From Massilia sp. Root418 (GTDB taxonomy: Bacteria > Pseudomonadota > Gammaproteobacteria > Burkholderiales > Burkholderiaceae_D), in contig NZ_LMEC01000022.1 of the NCBI RefSeq assembly GCF_001425265.1, positions 124,001 to 188,000 on the forward strand: a DNA stretch of 64,000 nucleotides, given 5' to 3'. The position numbers and the translations under genes are program-made. Below, one piece after another: positions 25,361 through 35,653 of this stretch; positions within the stretch are counted from its first letter, which is position 1; each line of letters begins with the position of its first letter. Under the pieces are notes generated by a model. The model saw nothing but the letters and a program-made list of their open reading frames with translations. It was not told where the DNA came from and did no database searches.

Positions 25361-26626
25361 TCATTCCCGGCCGAAGGCCGGATCCACCTTCACCAGTGCG
25401 GTCATGATGAAGCCCGGTATGGTGGCCAGGCAGACCCACATGAAGAAGTGCTGGTAGCCCAGCATCTGCTGTATCCAGCCGCTGGCCATTTGCGGCAGCA
25501 TCATGCCCAGCGCCATGAAGCCGGTGCAGATGGCGTAATGCGCGGTCTTGTGCGGGCCGTCCGCCACCATGATCATGTACAGCATGTAGGAGGTGAAACC
25601 GAAACCGTAGCCGAACTGCTCGGCCGCCATCAGCGCGGAAATCAGGTAGATGTTCTCGGGCAAGGCGCTGGACAGGTAGACAAACACCAGGTCGGGCACG
25701 TGCACCGCGAACGCCATCGGCCACAGGCAGCGCTTGAGGCCGAAGCGCGAGATCACCACGCCGCCCGCCAGGCCGCCCAGGGTGAGCGCGATAATGCCGA
25801 TGGTGCCGTACACCAGCCCCACTTCCTGGTTGCTCAGGCCCAGGCCGCCCTTGGCGATCGGATCCAGCAGGAAGGGCACGGCCAGCTTCAGCAGCTGCGC
25901 TTCGCCCAGGCGGAACAGCAGCAGGAAGCCCAGCGTGACGGCGATGCCCTTCTTGCGGAAGAAGGAGGCGAAGGTGGCGAAGAATTCGCGGAACAGGTCG
26001 CCACCGGCGGGCGCGCGCACGTCGGCGGCGGGCCTGGGCAGCAGGAAGAAATGGTAGGCGAACAGCACGCCGAACAGGCCGGCCAGGATGAACAGCACGA
26101 TGGACCAGGCCACGTGCGGGTCGCCCAGCTGGTCGGTCAGCTGGCCGGCCAGGTAAAGCAGGCCGCCCTGGCCGGCGATCATGGCCAGCCGGTAGAAGGT
26201 GGAGCGCACCCCGACAAAGGCGGCCTGCTGCTGCTGGCGCAAGCCCAGCATGTAGAAGCCGTCGGCGGCAATATCGTGGGTGGCGGAACTGAAGGCCATC
26301 AGCCACAGCACGGCCAGGCTGGCGCGGAAGAAGTCCGGCAGATGCATGGTGAGCGCCACCCCGGCCAGCGCGGCGCCGATCACCAGCTGCAGCGCCACGA
26401 TCCACATGCGCTTGGTGCCCAGCAACTCCACCACGGGCGACCACAGCGGCTTGATCACCCACGGCAGGTACAGCCAGCCGGTGTAGAGCGCGATATCGGT
26501 ATTGGAAATGCCGGTGTTCTTGTACATCGCCACCGACAGCGTCATCACTACGACATACGGAATGCCCTGGCCGAAATACAAACTGGGGATCCACCACCAG
26601 GGGCTACGTTGAAGCGCGTCTTTCAT
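25361..26626 (-). CDS. AmpG-like muropeptide permease (MFS)
   Basis: A 421-residue major-facilitator protein of the AmpG/PAT type, with about 12 membrane helices. The N-terminus reads SLYFGQGIPYVVV...ALYTGWLYLPWVIKPLWSPVVE, the AmpG hallmark, and SSATHDIAADGFYM follows in helix 4. AmpG carries anhydro-muropeptides into the cytoplasm. The ATG at 26626 has an AAGGACGG ribosome site and lies 20 bases after the murQ stop, so murQ and this gene are one transcript. It is shorter than E. coli AmpG (491 residues), lacking the two extra C-terminal helices. Confidence 0.88.
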   Translation of the reverse strand: MKDALQRSPWWWIPSLYFGQGIPYVVVMTLSVAMYKNTGISNTDIALYTGWLYLPWVIKPLWSPVVELLGTKRMWIVALQLVIGAALAGVALTMHLPDFFRASLAVLWLMAFSSATHDIAADGFYMLGLRQQQQAAFVGVRSTFYRLAMIAGQGGLLYLAGQLTDQLGDPHVAWSIVLFILAGLFGVLFAYHFFLLPRPAADVRAPAGGDLFREFFATFASFFRKKGIAVTLGFLLLFRLGEAQLLKLAVPFLLDPIAKGGLGLSNQEVGLVYGTIGIIALTLGGLAGGVVISRFGLKRCLWPMAFAVHVPDLVFVYLSSALPENIYLISALMAAEQFGYGFGFTSYMLYMIMVADGPHKTAHYAICTGFMALGMMLPQMASGWIQQMLGYQHFFMWVCLATIPGFIMTALVKVDPAFGRE

Positions 26627-26646
26627 TCCGTCCTTGCTGTCTCGGG

Positions 26647-27534
26647 TTATTTCTGCAGCGCCGCCCTCACACTGCCTTGGGCCTGTTCCAGCGCGGCGCG
26701 CGCCTGCTCCACGCTCTGCCGGTTGAGCAGCGCGACGACAGCGACCTTGACGTGGAAGTTGCACTGCTCCAGCGTGGCGCGGGCGGCGGCTTCATCCACG
26801 CCGGTGGCGTGCATGGTCAGGCGCACGGAGCGCTGCACCAGCTTGGCGTTGGTGGGCTTCAAGTCTACCATCAGGTTGCCATACACCTTGTGCAAACGCA
26901 CCATGAGCGCGCTGGAAATGGTATTGAGCGCGATCTTCTGCGAAGTGCCCGCCTTCAGGCGGGTACTGCCGGAGATGACTTCTTCCCCGGTGTCCAGCGT
27001 GATGCCGATTTCGGCTTCCAGCGCCACCGGCGCGCCGGTATTGTTGGCCAGGCCGACTGTCAGCGCGCCGGCTTCGCGCGCCGCGTGCAGCGCGCCCAGC
27101 ACGTAGGGCGTGCCGCCCGAGGCCGCCAGCAGGAAGACCACGTCGTTGGGGCCGGGCGCCAACGCCAGCAGGTCGGCCGCGCCTTGTGCGCGGTCGTCCT
27201 CGGCGCCTTCCACCGCCTGGAACATGGCGCCGTTGCCGCCGGCCAGCAGGGCCAGCGCGCGTTCGTTGGGCCAGGAAAAGGTGGGGTTGAGTTCCACGCT
27301 GTCGAGCACGCCGAGCCGGCCCGAGGTGCCGGCGCCGGCGTAGATCAGGCGTCCGCCGGCCTGCATGCGCGGCACGGAGGCCGCCACGGCGGCGGCGATG
27401 GTCGGCGCGGCCGCCTGCACGGCGCGCACGGCGTTGAACTGGTCGTCGATGAAGGCGGACACCAGCTCGGTGTCCGGGTATTGGTCCAGCTGCGCGTGCT
27501 GCCGGCTAGGTGTTTCGGTTTTTAACATCGTCAT
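26647..27534 (-). CDS. murQ: N-acetylmuramic acid 6-phosphate etherase
   Basis: A 295-residue SIS-domain lyase that converts MurNAc-6-phosphate into GlcNAc-6-phosphate and D-lactate in the cytoplasm. The SIS motif GRLIYAGAGTSGRLGVLD and the second signature EVISGSTRLKAGTSQKIALN are complete, as are the catalytic Glu near VEGAEDD and the C-terminal UBA-like part. Starts at 27534 or 27528 (MT-MLKT); neither has a good ribosome site. First gene of the group murQ - ampG-like - digH-like - kinase - amiD-like, with a candidate operator 22 bases upstream. Confidence 0.95.
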   Translation of the reverse strand: MTMLKTETPSRQHAQLDQYPDTELVSAFIDDQFNAVRAVQAAAPTIAAAVAASVPRMQAGGRLIYAGAGTSGRLGVLDSVELNPTFSWPNERALALLAGGNGAMFQAVEGAEDDRAQGAADLLALAPGPNDVVFLLAASGGTPYVLGALHAAREAGALTVGLANNTGAPVALEAEIGITLDTGEEVISGSTRLKAGTSQKIALNTISSALMVRLHKVYGNLMVDLKPTNAKLVQRSVRLTMHATGVDEAAARATLEQCNFHVKVAVVALLNRQSVEQARAALEQAQGSVRAALQK

Positions 27535-27555
27535 CTGTCGGTAGTGATACGATGA

Positions 27556-27571
27556 GACCAGTGTAATACCA
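27556..27571. promoter_or_regulatory. Candidate GntR-type operator upstream of murQ
   Basis: GACCAGTGTAATACCA on the plus strand shares the core AGTGTAATA and flanking C's with the site at 28435 in front of the GntR gene. The pair suggests that the regulator controls both murQ and itself. TTGGTAT-type sequences are known for NagR/YvoA-family sites. Confidence 0.5.
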
Positions 27572-27673
27572 AACTGCACCCAAGCTGCAGGCCCCGTCCA
27601 TGAAAGCTCGATGCGCGGGCATGCCTAAAAGTTATGCTGCGCCATGCTGCGCGATGCTGCGGGATGCTGCAGG

Positions 27674-28417
27674 TTACGCAGGCGCCCGGCGCATTTCGGC
27701 CACGAAGTCGTAGTGGTCGCTGCGGCAATACGAGTGGGTCAGCTCCACCGCTTCGCCCGATTCCAGGTAGGCGATGCGGGTAATGAACAGCACGGCCTGG
27801 CCTTCCGGCACGTCCAGCTGGCGCGCCAGTTCGCCCGAGGCGTTCATGGCGCGGATGTGCTGCAGCGCGCGCGACGGCGCCTTGCCGGACGCGTCCAGGA
27901 ATTCATACAGGGAATCGCCGATCGCCTCCGGGCGCGGCACCACGCTTTGCGGCAGCACGCTGACCTCGTAGGCCATCACCACGTCGTCCGCCAGCCGCAG
28001 GCGCTCCAGGCGCGCCACTTTGCTGTTGGGTGAAAGGGCCAGGCTCATCTGCTCGTCCGCGCTGGCGCTGACGATGGCGCGCTTGAGCCAGCGCGAACCG
28101 GGCTTGTAGCCGCGCTGCTGCAGCTGCTCGGAAAAACTGGTGAGGTTGGACAGGGGCTGTTCGATGCGCGGGGCAATGTAGTTGCCGGAACCGCGGCGGC
28201 GCACCACGAGCCCCTGCTCCACCAGCTGGTCGATGGCTTTGCGGGCGGTAACGCGCGAGACGTTCAACAATTCGGACAACGTGCGCTCGGACGGCAGCGC
28301 CTGGTCGACCTGGTAGCGCCCATTGCGCACATCGTCGCTCAACTTGCGTGCAATCTGCATATACAGCGGCGAATTGTCTTTTGCATCGGCTTGAAATTCA
28401 ACGCTGGTCTGGCTCAT
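27674..28417 (-). CDS. GntR/HutC-family transcriptional regulator (NagR/YvoA type)
   Basis: A 247-residue regulator: an N-terminal winged helix (residues 14-82; LPSERTLSELLNVSRVTARKAIDQL) and a UTRA effector domain (about 100-240; LERLRLADDVVMAYEVS, ITRIAYLESGEAVELTHSYCRSDHYDF). NagR/YvoA members sense GlcNAc-6-phosphate or glucosamine-6-phosphate, which is the product of the MurQ reaction, so it plausibly represses murQ and the genes behind it. It lies immediately upstream of murQ on the same strand, 139 bases away. Confidence 0.9.
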   Translation of the reverse strand: MSQTSVEFQADAKDNSPLYMQIARKLSDDVRNGRYQVDQALPSERTLSELLNVSRVTARKAIDQLVEQGLVVRRRGSGNYIAPRIEQPLSNLTSFSEQLQQRGYKPGSRWLKRAIVSASADEQMSLALSPNSKVARLERLRLADDVVMAYEVSVLPQSVVPRPEAIGDSLYEFLDASGKAPSRALQHIRAMNASGELARQLDVPEGQAVLFITRIAYLESGEAVELTHSYCRSDHYDFVAEMRRAPA

Positions 28418-28434
28418 ACGGTATCTCCTAAGGC

Positions 28435-28450
28435 GTCTAGTGTAATAGCG
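28435..28450. promoter_or_regulatory. Candidate GntR-type operator upstream of its regulator
   Basis: GTCTAGTGTAATAGCG lies 18 bases before the GntR gene start and matches the murQ site at 27556 in 11 of 16 positions, including the 9-base core AGTGTAATA. It sits between the regulator and the divergent serine hydrolase gene and could control both. Confidence 0.5.
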
Positions 28451-28598
28451 ATGGCCAATTTGCGCTCATTTTTGGTTGCATGAAAATATACTGGCATCGC
28501 ATAGCGTCAAGTTATGTGCGGATGAAACGATTTCATTAGGCGCCGCCACGCCCGGCCCGTATGCTCATTCCGACAACAACTCGACAAGGAAACAGGCG

Positions 28599-29963
28599 AT
28601 GAAACCGGGTATGCGCGTACTGCTGGGATGGGCCTTGGTGGGCGGCGGACTGATGCATGCCGTGGCCGGCGATGCGGCGGCGCCTTCAGCAGCATCGGCG
28701 GCGGCCACGGCGCAGCTGGACCGCGAACTGGCCGCCGTCGTCAACGACCCGCAGCATCCGCTGTCCGGGCTGTCCGTGCTGGCCATCCGCGACGGCAAGG
28801 TGGCATATCAGCAACAGTTCGGCCTGCGCCGCATCGACACCGCCGGCACCGGCAGCACCGCCCCGGTGACGCCCGCCACCATGTTCCGCATCGCGTCCAT
28901 CTCCAAGATGATGACCACCTTCGGCCTGATGAAACTGGTGGAGGAAGGCAAGCTGGCGCTGGACGCGGATGCCGGCAGCTATCTGGGCTTCCCGCTGCGC
29001 AACCCGCACTTTCCCGGGCAGGCCATCACCCTGCGCCACCTGCTCACCCACACCTCGTCGCTGCGCGACGACGCCGGCTATTCCTGGGGCGCGGACACGG
29101 CGCTGCGCGACGTGCTGCTGCCCGGCGGCGGCAAATACGGCAGCGGCGCCATGTGGGCGCAGGGCAGCAGCGCCGCGCCCGGCGCCTACTTCACCTACTG
29201 CAACCTGAACTGGGGCGTGATCGGCACCATCATGGAGCGCGCGAGCGGCGAACGGTTCGACCGCCTGATGAAGCGCCTGCTGCTGGCGCCGATGGGCTTG
29301 CGGGGCGGCTACAACACCGCCGAGTTCTCGCCCGCCGAAGTGGCGGACACGGCCACCTTGTACCGCAAGCGCACCACCGACACGGAAGTGTGGAACCCGG
29401 CCGGCCCCTGGATCGCGCAGGTGGACAACTTTGGCGTGGCCGCGCCCGCCGCGCCGGCCGGCATCGGCGGCTACGCCGTTGGCAGCAACGCGACGCTGTT
29501 CAGTCCCACCGGCGGCCTGCGCATCTCGGCGCCGGACATGGGCAAGATCATGCTGATGCTGATCAACCAGGGCCGGCACGAAGGCAGGCAAATCCTGAAG
29601 CCGGACACGATCAGGTTGATGTTCAGCGAACAATGGACCAACAATGGGAAGAACGGCGACACCTTGCGCGGCCTGTACCACAGCTGGGGCCTGGGCGCGC
29701 AGCGCTTCCCGGACGTGCCCGGCAGCGGCAACCGCCTGGTGCAGGGCGGCGGCTTCAGCGCAGTAGGCCACCTGGGCGAAGCCTACGGCCTGGTGTCCAC
29801 CTTTGCGGTGGACCTGGAACGGCGCAACGGCCTGGTATCGCTGATCGGCGGCTTCGGCACCGACCCGGAAAGCTATCCGGGCCGGTACTCCGCGCTGGTG
29901 CGTTCCGAGGAGCTGATCCTGACGGCGCTGTACCGGCGCGCCGTGCTGGGCAGGACCGACTGA
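28599..29963 (+). CDS. Serine beta-lactamase-like protein (YfeW/PBP4B type)
   Basis: A 454-residue exported hydrolase of the class C beta-lactamase/EstB/DD-peptidase family. The ATG at 28599 is preceded by AAGGAAA and starts a signal peptide (LGWALVGGGLMHAVAG). The catalytic SxxK is Ser100-Lys103 (SISK) and the YxN motif is Tyr200-Cys-Asn202. The third motif is probably GGGFSAVGHLG, where HxG replaces KTG as in family members. E. coli yfeW, a penicillin-binding DD-carboxypeptidase of this fold, lies next to murQP, so the location beside the murQ regulator supports a murein-peptide role. Confidence 0.85.
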   Translation: MKPGMRVLLGWALVGGGLMHAVAGDAAAPSAASAAATAQLDRELAAVVNDPQHPLSGLSVLAIRDGKVAYQQQFGLRRIDTAGTGSTAPVTPATMFRIASISKMMTTFGLMKLVEEGKLALDADAGSYLGFPLRNPHFPGQAITLRHLLTHTSSLRDDAGYSWGADTALRDVLLPGGGKYGSGAMWAQGSSAAPGAYFTYCNLNWGVIGTIMERASGERFDRLMKRLLLAPMGLRGGYNTAEFSPAEVADTATLYRKRTTDTEVWNPAGPWIAQVDNFGVAAPAAPAGIGGYAVGSNATLFSPTGGLRISAPDMGKIMLMLINQGRHEGRQILKPDTIRLMFSEQWTNNGKNGDTLRGLYHSWGLGAQRFPDVPGSGNRLVQGGGFSAVGHLGEAYGLVSTFAVDLERRNGLVSLIGGFGTDPESYPGRYSALVRSEELILTALYRRAVLGRTD

Positions 29964-30074
29964 GGCGCCGGTGTTGGACATCACCCAAGGTTATGGCTTG
30001 CGCATGACGATTCATTGGAAAGAAGCAGGGCCTGCCGCCACACTCTGAAACATCTTCATTAAACGGTTCTCCAG

Positions 30075-31343
30075 ATGCAGCACGGTACACAGCAGGACGC
30101 ACAGCAGGTAGTGGTCATCGGCGGCGGCGTGGTGGGTCTGGCATCGGCCTGGTGGCTGCTGGAGGCCGGCTACCGCGTGACGCTGCTGGAACGTGCGCCC
30201 ACCGTGGGCAGCGCGTCGAGCTACCGCAACGGCGGCCAGCTGAGCTACCGCTATGTGGCGCCGCTGGCGGACGCCGGCGTGCCGCTGAAGGCGCTGCAAT
30301 GGATGTTTCAGGAGGATGGCCCGCTGCGCTTCCGTCCCGAAGCCGACCTGCGCCAGTGGCGCTGGCTGGCCAGCTTCCTGGCCAACTGCAACGCCGCCAG
30401 CAACCACCGCACCACCGCCAAGCTGCTGGAATTGGGCGAGCTGAGCCGCAACGCCATGGCGCAGCTGGAACTGGTGCTGCCGCTGTCGGAATTCGCGTGG
30501 CGCGACGCCGGCAAGCTGGTGGTGTACCGCTCCCGAAAAGTGTTCGACGCCGCCGTGGCGCGGCCGGACGCAGAAGGCAACCGCCAGGTGCTGACGGCGG
30601 CCGACACGGCGCGCATGGAACCGGCGCTGGCCGAACTGAGTCCGCAGCTGGCGGGCGGCATCTACAACAAGGGCGAAGCGGTGGCGGACTGCCATGTGTT
30701 CTGCCTGGCGCTGGAACAACGGCTGCGCGCGCATCCGCGCTTCCAGGGCGTGCTCCACGCCGAGGCGCGCGGCATCTTCGCCGAACACGGCCGCATCACC
30801 GCCATCGACACCAGCGAGGGATGGATCTCGGCGGACCAGTTCGTGCTGGCTGCCGGCATCCAGAGCCGCGACCTGGCCGCCAGCGCCGGCATCTATCTGC
30901 CGCTCTACCCGCTGAAAGGCTACAGCCTGACCGCGCCCATCCGCGCCCAGGACTGCGCGCCGGAAATCAGCGTTACCGACTTCGAACGCAAGGTGCTGTA
31001 CGCGCGCATCGGCGACAGCCTGCGCATCGCGGCCATGGTGGACATGGTGGGCGAGGACACCAGCCTGGACGGCGGCCGGGTGGCGGGCCTGAAGCGCCTG
31101 GCACGCGCCGCCATGCCGACGGCAGCCGACTACAGCCGCGCCGAAGCCTGGGCCGGCCTGCGCCCCGCCACGCCCAACAGCTCGCCCATCATCGGCGCCA
31201 CGCGCTACCCGAACCTGTGGCTGAACGTCGGCCACGGCCCGCTCGGCTTCACTTTTGCCTGCGGCACCGCCGCCCTGCTGGCCGACCTGATGCGCGGCAA
31301 ATCCACCCCCTTCGCCCTCGACGGCCTGACCCTCGCCGCCTGA
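30075..31343 (+). CDS. dadA: D-amino acid dehydrogenase (DadA type)
   Basis: A 422-residue FAD-dependent DAO-fold enzyme oxidising D-amino acids, mainly D-Ala to pyruvate, at the inner membrane. The dinucleotide motif is VVVIGGGVVGLASAWWLLEAGYRV at residues 11-34; SYRNGGQLSY and the C-terminal WAGLRPATPNSSPIIGAT...NLWLNVGHGPLGFTFACG are the DadA signatures. It may process D-Ala set free by the carboxypeptidases and the D-Ala-D-Ala dipeptidase encoded upstream. The alanine racemase that often accompanies dadA is not in the window. Confidence 0.9.
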   Translation: MQHGTQQDAQQVVVIGGGVVGLASAWWLLEAGYRVTLLERAPTVGSASSYRNGGQLSYRYVAPLADAGVPLKALQWMFQEDGPLRFRPEADLRQWRWLASFLANCNAASNHRTTAKLLELGELSRNAMAQLELVLPLSEFAWRDAGKLVVYRSRKVFDAAVARPDAEGNRQVLTAADTARMEPALAELSPQLAGGIYNKGEAVADCHVFCLALEQRLRAHPRFQGVLHAEARGIFAEHGRITAIDTSEGWISADQFVLAAGIQSRDLAASAGIYLPLYPLKGYSLTAPIRAQDCAPEISVTDFERKVLYARIGDSLRIAAMVDMVGEDTSLDGGRVAGLKRLARAAMPTAADYSRAEAWAGLRPATPNSSPIIGATRYPNLWLNVGHGPLGFTFACGTAALLADLMRGKSTPFALDGLTLAA

Positions 31344-31393
31344 CATCGGCCCCAAGACGTACCGCCGCAGCCGTTATGGCGGATAATTGCGGG

Positions 31394-31822
31394 ATGTCCA
31401 AGTCCAAATCTCCAGCGGGCTGCCCATGCGGCGGGCCGTCCTTCGCCACTTGCTGCGGCCCTTATATAGAGGGCGCGGCGCTGCCGCCCTCGGCCGAGGC
31501 GCTGATGCGCTCGCGCTACAGTGCCTACAGCCTGGGCATCGAGCCTTACCTGCAAGCCACCTGGCATCCCAGCACCCGCCCGCAAGAACCCATCATCAGC
31601 AGCGATGAAAAATTGCAATGGCTGGGACTTGAGGTAAAATCTGCTTTACGTTTACGTCAACGTAAAGCAGACCGGGCGGACAACGAGGATTTTGTTGAAT
31701 TCGTGGCACGCTTTCGCGTCAACGGACGCGGCCAGCGCCTGCACGAAGTCAGCCGCTTTCTGCGCGAGCCTTCCCCGGAAGGGCTGCGCTGGTTTTACGT
31801 AGACGGTACTTTCCCCGAATAG
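31394..31822 (+). CDS. YchJ-family protein (UPF0225)
   Basis: A 142-residue protein with an N-terminal SEC-C zinc motif (CPCGGPSFATCCGPYI) and the NTF2-like YchJ domain (LMRSRYSAYSLG, ATWHPSTRP, EFVARFRVNGRGQRLHEVSRF). Family function is unknown. I favour the ATG at 31394; another ATG lies at 31376. Its 3' third contains a perfect 13-bp inverted repeat (31640-31671) that may serve the downstream liu genes. Confidence 0.9.
   Translation: MSKSKSPAGCPCGGPSFATCCGPYIEGAALPPSAEALMRSRYSAYSLGIEPYLQATWHPSTRPQEPIISSDEKLQWLGLEVKSALRLRQRKADRADNEDFVEFVARFRVNGRGQRLHEVSRFLREPSPEGLRWFYVDGTFPE
31640..31671. promoter_or_regulatory. Perfect 13-bp inverted repeat, candidate LiuR-type operator
   Basis: TCTGCTTTACGTT and AACGTAAAGCAGA are exact inverted repeats around a 6-base centre (TACGTC), inside ychJ and 197 bases before liuB. 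The ACGT-rich palindrome resembles, as I recall them, sites of LiuR, the MerR-family repressor of leucine and isovalerate breakdown. Confidence 0.5.
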
Positions 31823-31867
31823 ACAGCCCGCGCCGGAGACAGCGCGACCAGAACAAGAGGAACCCGA

Positions 31868-33490
<1,623 letters not shown>

Positions 33491-33500
33491 GGGGAGATAT

Positions 33501-34286
33501 ATGGCTTACGAAACCCTGGAAGTGACAATCGCGGGTACACTGGCGACCGTTACGCTGAACCGGCCGGACGTGCGCAATGCGTTCAACGAGAAGACTATCA
33601 ACGAACTGGCGCTGGCGTTCGATGCGCTGGGCCGCAACGAGCTGGTACGCGCGATCGTGCTAGCGGCCAATGGCGCAGCTTTCTGCGCCGGCGGCGATTT
33701 GAACTGGATGAAGGCCATGGCGGGCTATACGCACGCCGAGAACAACGCAGACGCCATGCAGCTGGCGCAAATGCTGCGCACCATCTACCTATGCCCGAAG
33801 CCCGTGGTAGCGAAGGTGCACGGCGACTGCTACGCGGGCGGCATGGGCCTGGTGGCCGCGTGCGACGTGGTGGTGGCGGCCGACGTGGCCAACTTCTGCC
33901 TGAGCGAAGTGAAGCTGGGACTGATCCCGGCCACCATTTCACCTTATGTCATCAAAGCCATGGGCGAGCAGGCTGCGCGCCGCTACTTCCTGACCGCGGA
34001 GCGCTTTGGCGCCGCGGAAGCCTACCGCATCGGCTTCGCCCACGAGGTGGTGCCGGCGGACGGTCTCGACGCGAAAGTCGCGGAGATCGTCAAGGCGCTG
34101 CTGGGCAACAGCCCGAACGCAGTGAAGGAAGCCAAGGCGCTGGTGCGCGACGTGGCCGGCCAGCCGGTCACCGATGCGCTGCTGGCCGACACGGCACTGC
34201 GCATCGCGCACATCCGCGCGTCGGAAGAGGGCCGCGAAGGCGTCGGCTCCTTCCTGGAGAAGCGCAAGCCGGCATGGCTTGGTTAG
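33501..34286 (+). CDS. liuC: Methylglutaconyl-CoA hydratase (enoyl-CoA hydratase family)
   Basis: A 261-residue crotonase-family enzyme, hydrating 3-methylglutaconyl-CoA to HMG-CoA. Family motifs: AAFCAGGDLNWMK (oxyanion-hole Gly) and the catalytic Glu region GLVAACDVVVAADVANFCLSEVKLGLIPATIS. The ATG at 33501 follows GGGGAGA. Its 3' end overlaps an alternative ATG of bioA. Function is inferred from position between liuB and liuD/liuE. Confidence 0.9.
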   Translation: MAYETLEVTIAGTLATVTLNRPDVRNAFNEKTINELALAFDALGRNELVRAIVLAANGAAFCAGGDLNWMKAMAGYTHAENNADAMQLAQMLRTIYLCPKPVVAKVHGDCYAGGMGLVAACDVVVAADVANFCLSEVKLGLIPATISPYVIKAMGEQAARRYFLTAERFGAAEAYRIGFAHEVVPADGLDAKVAEIVKALLGNSPNAVKEAKALVRDVAGQPVTDALLADTALRIAHIRASEEGREGVGSFLEKRKPAWLG

Positions 34287-34309
34287 CTGAAAAATCGAAT
34301 GGAGTATGT

Positions 34310-35653
34310 TTGGAACCGAATTTACAAAGTGATTGGGTAGCACGCAGCCTGCGCAGTGTATGGCACCCGTGCACCCAGATGCAGCACCATGCGCCGGGGG
34401 ACCATCATGTACCGCTGATCCCGGTCAAGCATGGCCGCGGCGCATGGCTGTACGACCATGAAGGCCGCCGCTACCTGGACGCCATCAGCTCCTGGTGGGT
34501 GAACCTGTTCGGCCACGCCAACCCGCGCATCAACGCCGCGCTGAAGGAGCAGCTGGACTCGCTGGAGCACGCCATGCTGGCCGGCTTCACGCACGAGCCG
34601 GTGATCGAGCTATCCGAGCGGCTTGCCGCGCTGACGGGCCACCAGCTGGGCCACGCGTTCTACGCATCGGACGGCGCCTCCGCCGTCGAAATCGCATTGA
34701 AGATGAGCTTCCACGCCTGGCGCAACCTGGGCCAGTCGCAGAAGCAGGAATTCGTCTGCCTCAAGGGCAGCTACCACGGCGAGACCATCGGCGCGCTGGC
34801 CGTGACCGACGTGGCGCTGTTCAAGGACGCCTACGGCCCGCTGCTGCGCGCCACGCAGACGGTGATGTCGCCGGACGCGCGCCAGGCGGCGGAAGGCGAA
34901 ACCGCGCAGGACGTGGCACGCCGCGCCGCTGCCGACGTCGAGCGCCTGTTCAGGGAACGCGGCGACAAGATCGCCGCCATCATCATCGAGCCGCTGGTGC
35001 AGTGCGCCACCGGCATGGCGATGCACGACCCGCTCTACCTGCAGCTGGTGCGCGCCCTGTGCGACCAGCACTCCGTGCACCTGATCCTGGACGAAATCGC
35101 CGTCGGCTGCGGCCGCACCGGCACTTTCTTCGCCTGCGAGCAGGCCGGCATCTGGCCGGACTTCCTGTGCCTGTCGAAAGGCATCAGCGGCGGCTACCTG
35201 CCGCTGTCTCTGGTGCTCTCGCGCGACGAAATCTACCAAGCCTTCTACAGCGCCGACGTCACGCGCGGCTTCCTGCACTCGCACTCCTACACCGGCAACC
35301 CGCTGGCCTGCCGCGCCGCGCTGGCCACGCTGGACATTTTCGAGCAGGACAACGTGCTGGAAGCGAACAAGCTGCGCGCCGCGCGCCTGAGCAAGGCGCT
35401 GGAGCCGCTGGCGAACCACGAACGCATCAGGAATGCGCGCAACCGGGGCATGATCTGGGCCTTCGACGCCATCGACGCCGGCCCCACTTTTTCGCGCCGC
35501 TACTTCGCCGAAGCCACGCGCCAGGAGCTGCTGCTGCGCCCTATCGGTCCGACCATCTACCTGATGCCGCCCTATATCCTTGACGACGAGGAAATCGACG
35601 GCCTGGCCGCCCGCACCCTGTCGGTGTTCGAAGCAACGATAGCGGGTGCATGA
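34310..35653 (+). CDS. bioA: Adenosylmethionine-8-amino-7-oxononanoate aminotransferase
   Basis: A PLP aminotransferase that makes 7,8-diaminopelargonate from KAPA and S-adenosylmethionine. Signatures: [11 protein letters not shown] at the start, [46 protein letters not shown] and the PLP lysine in [16 protein letters not shown] prefer the TTG at 34310, with GGAG 5 bases upstream; it gives 447 residues and an N-terminus of usual length. An in-frame ATG at 34274 would add 12 residues and overlap liuC but has no ribosome site. Its stop overlaps the bioF start (ATGA). Confidence 0.93.
   Translation: MEPNLQSDWVARSLRSVWHPCTQMQHHAPGDHHVPLIPVKHGRGAWLYDHEGRRYLDAISSWWVNLFGHANPRINAALKEQLDSLEHAMLAGFTHEPVIELSERLAALTGHQLGHAFYASDGASAVEIALKMSFHAWRNLGQSQKQEFVCLKGSYHGETIGALAVTDVALFKDAYGPLLRATQTVMSPDARQAAEGETAQDVARRAAADVERLFRERGDKIAAIIIEPLVQCATGMAMHDPLYLQLVRALCDQHSVHLILDEIAVGCGRTGTFFACEQAGIWPDFLCLSKGISGGYLPLSLVLSRDEIYQAFYSADVTRGFLHSHSYTGNPLACRAALATLDIFEQDNVLEANKLRAARLSKALEPLANHERIRNARNRGMIWAFDAIDAGPTFSRRYFAEATRQELLLRPIGPTIYLMPPYILDDEEIDGLAARTLSVFEATIAGA

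Noticed and set aside
28599-29963. AmpC antibiotic-resistance beta-lactamase
   Set aside because: The SxxK and YxN motifs are shared by esterases and DD-peptidases; length, HxG third motif and the murQ neighbourhood fit a YfeW/PBP4B-like hydrolase better.
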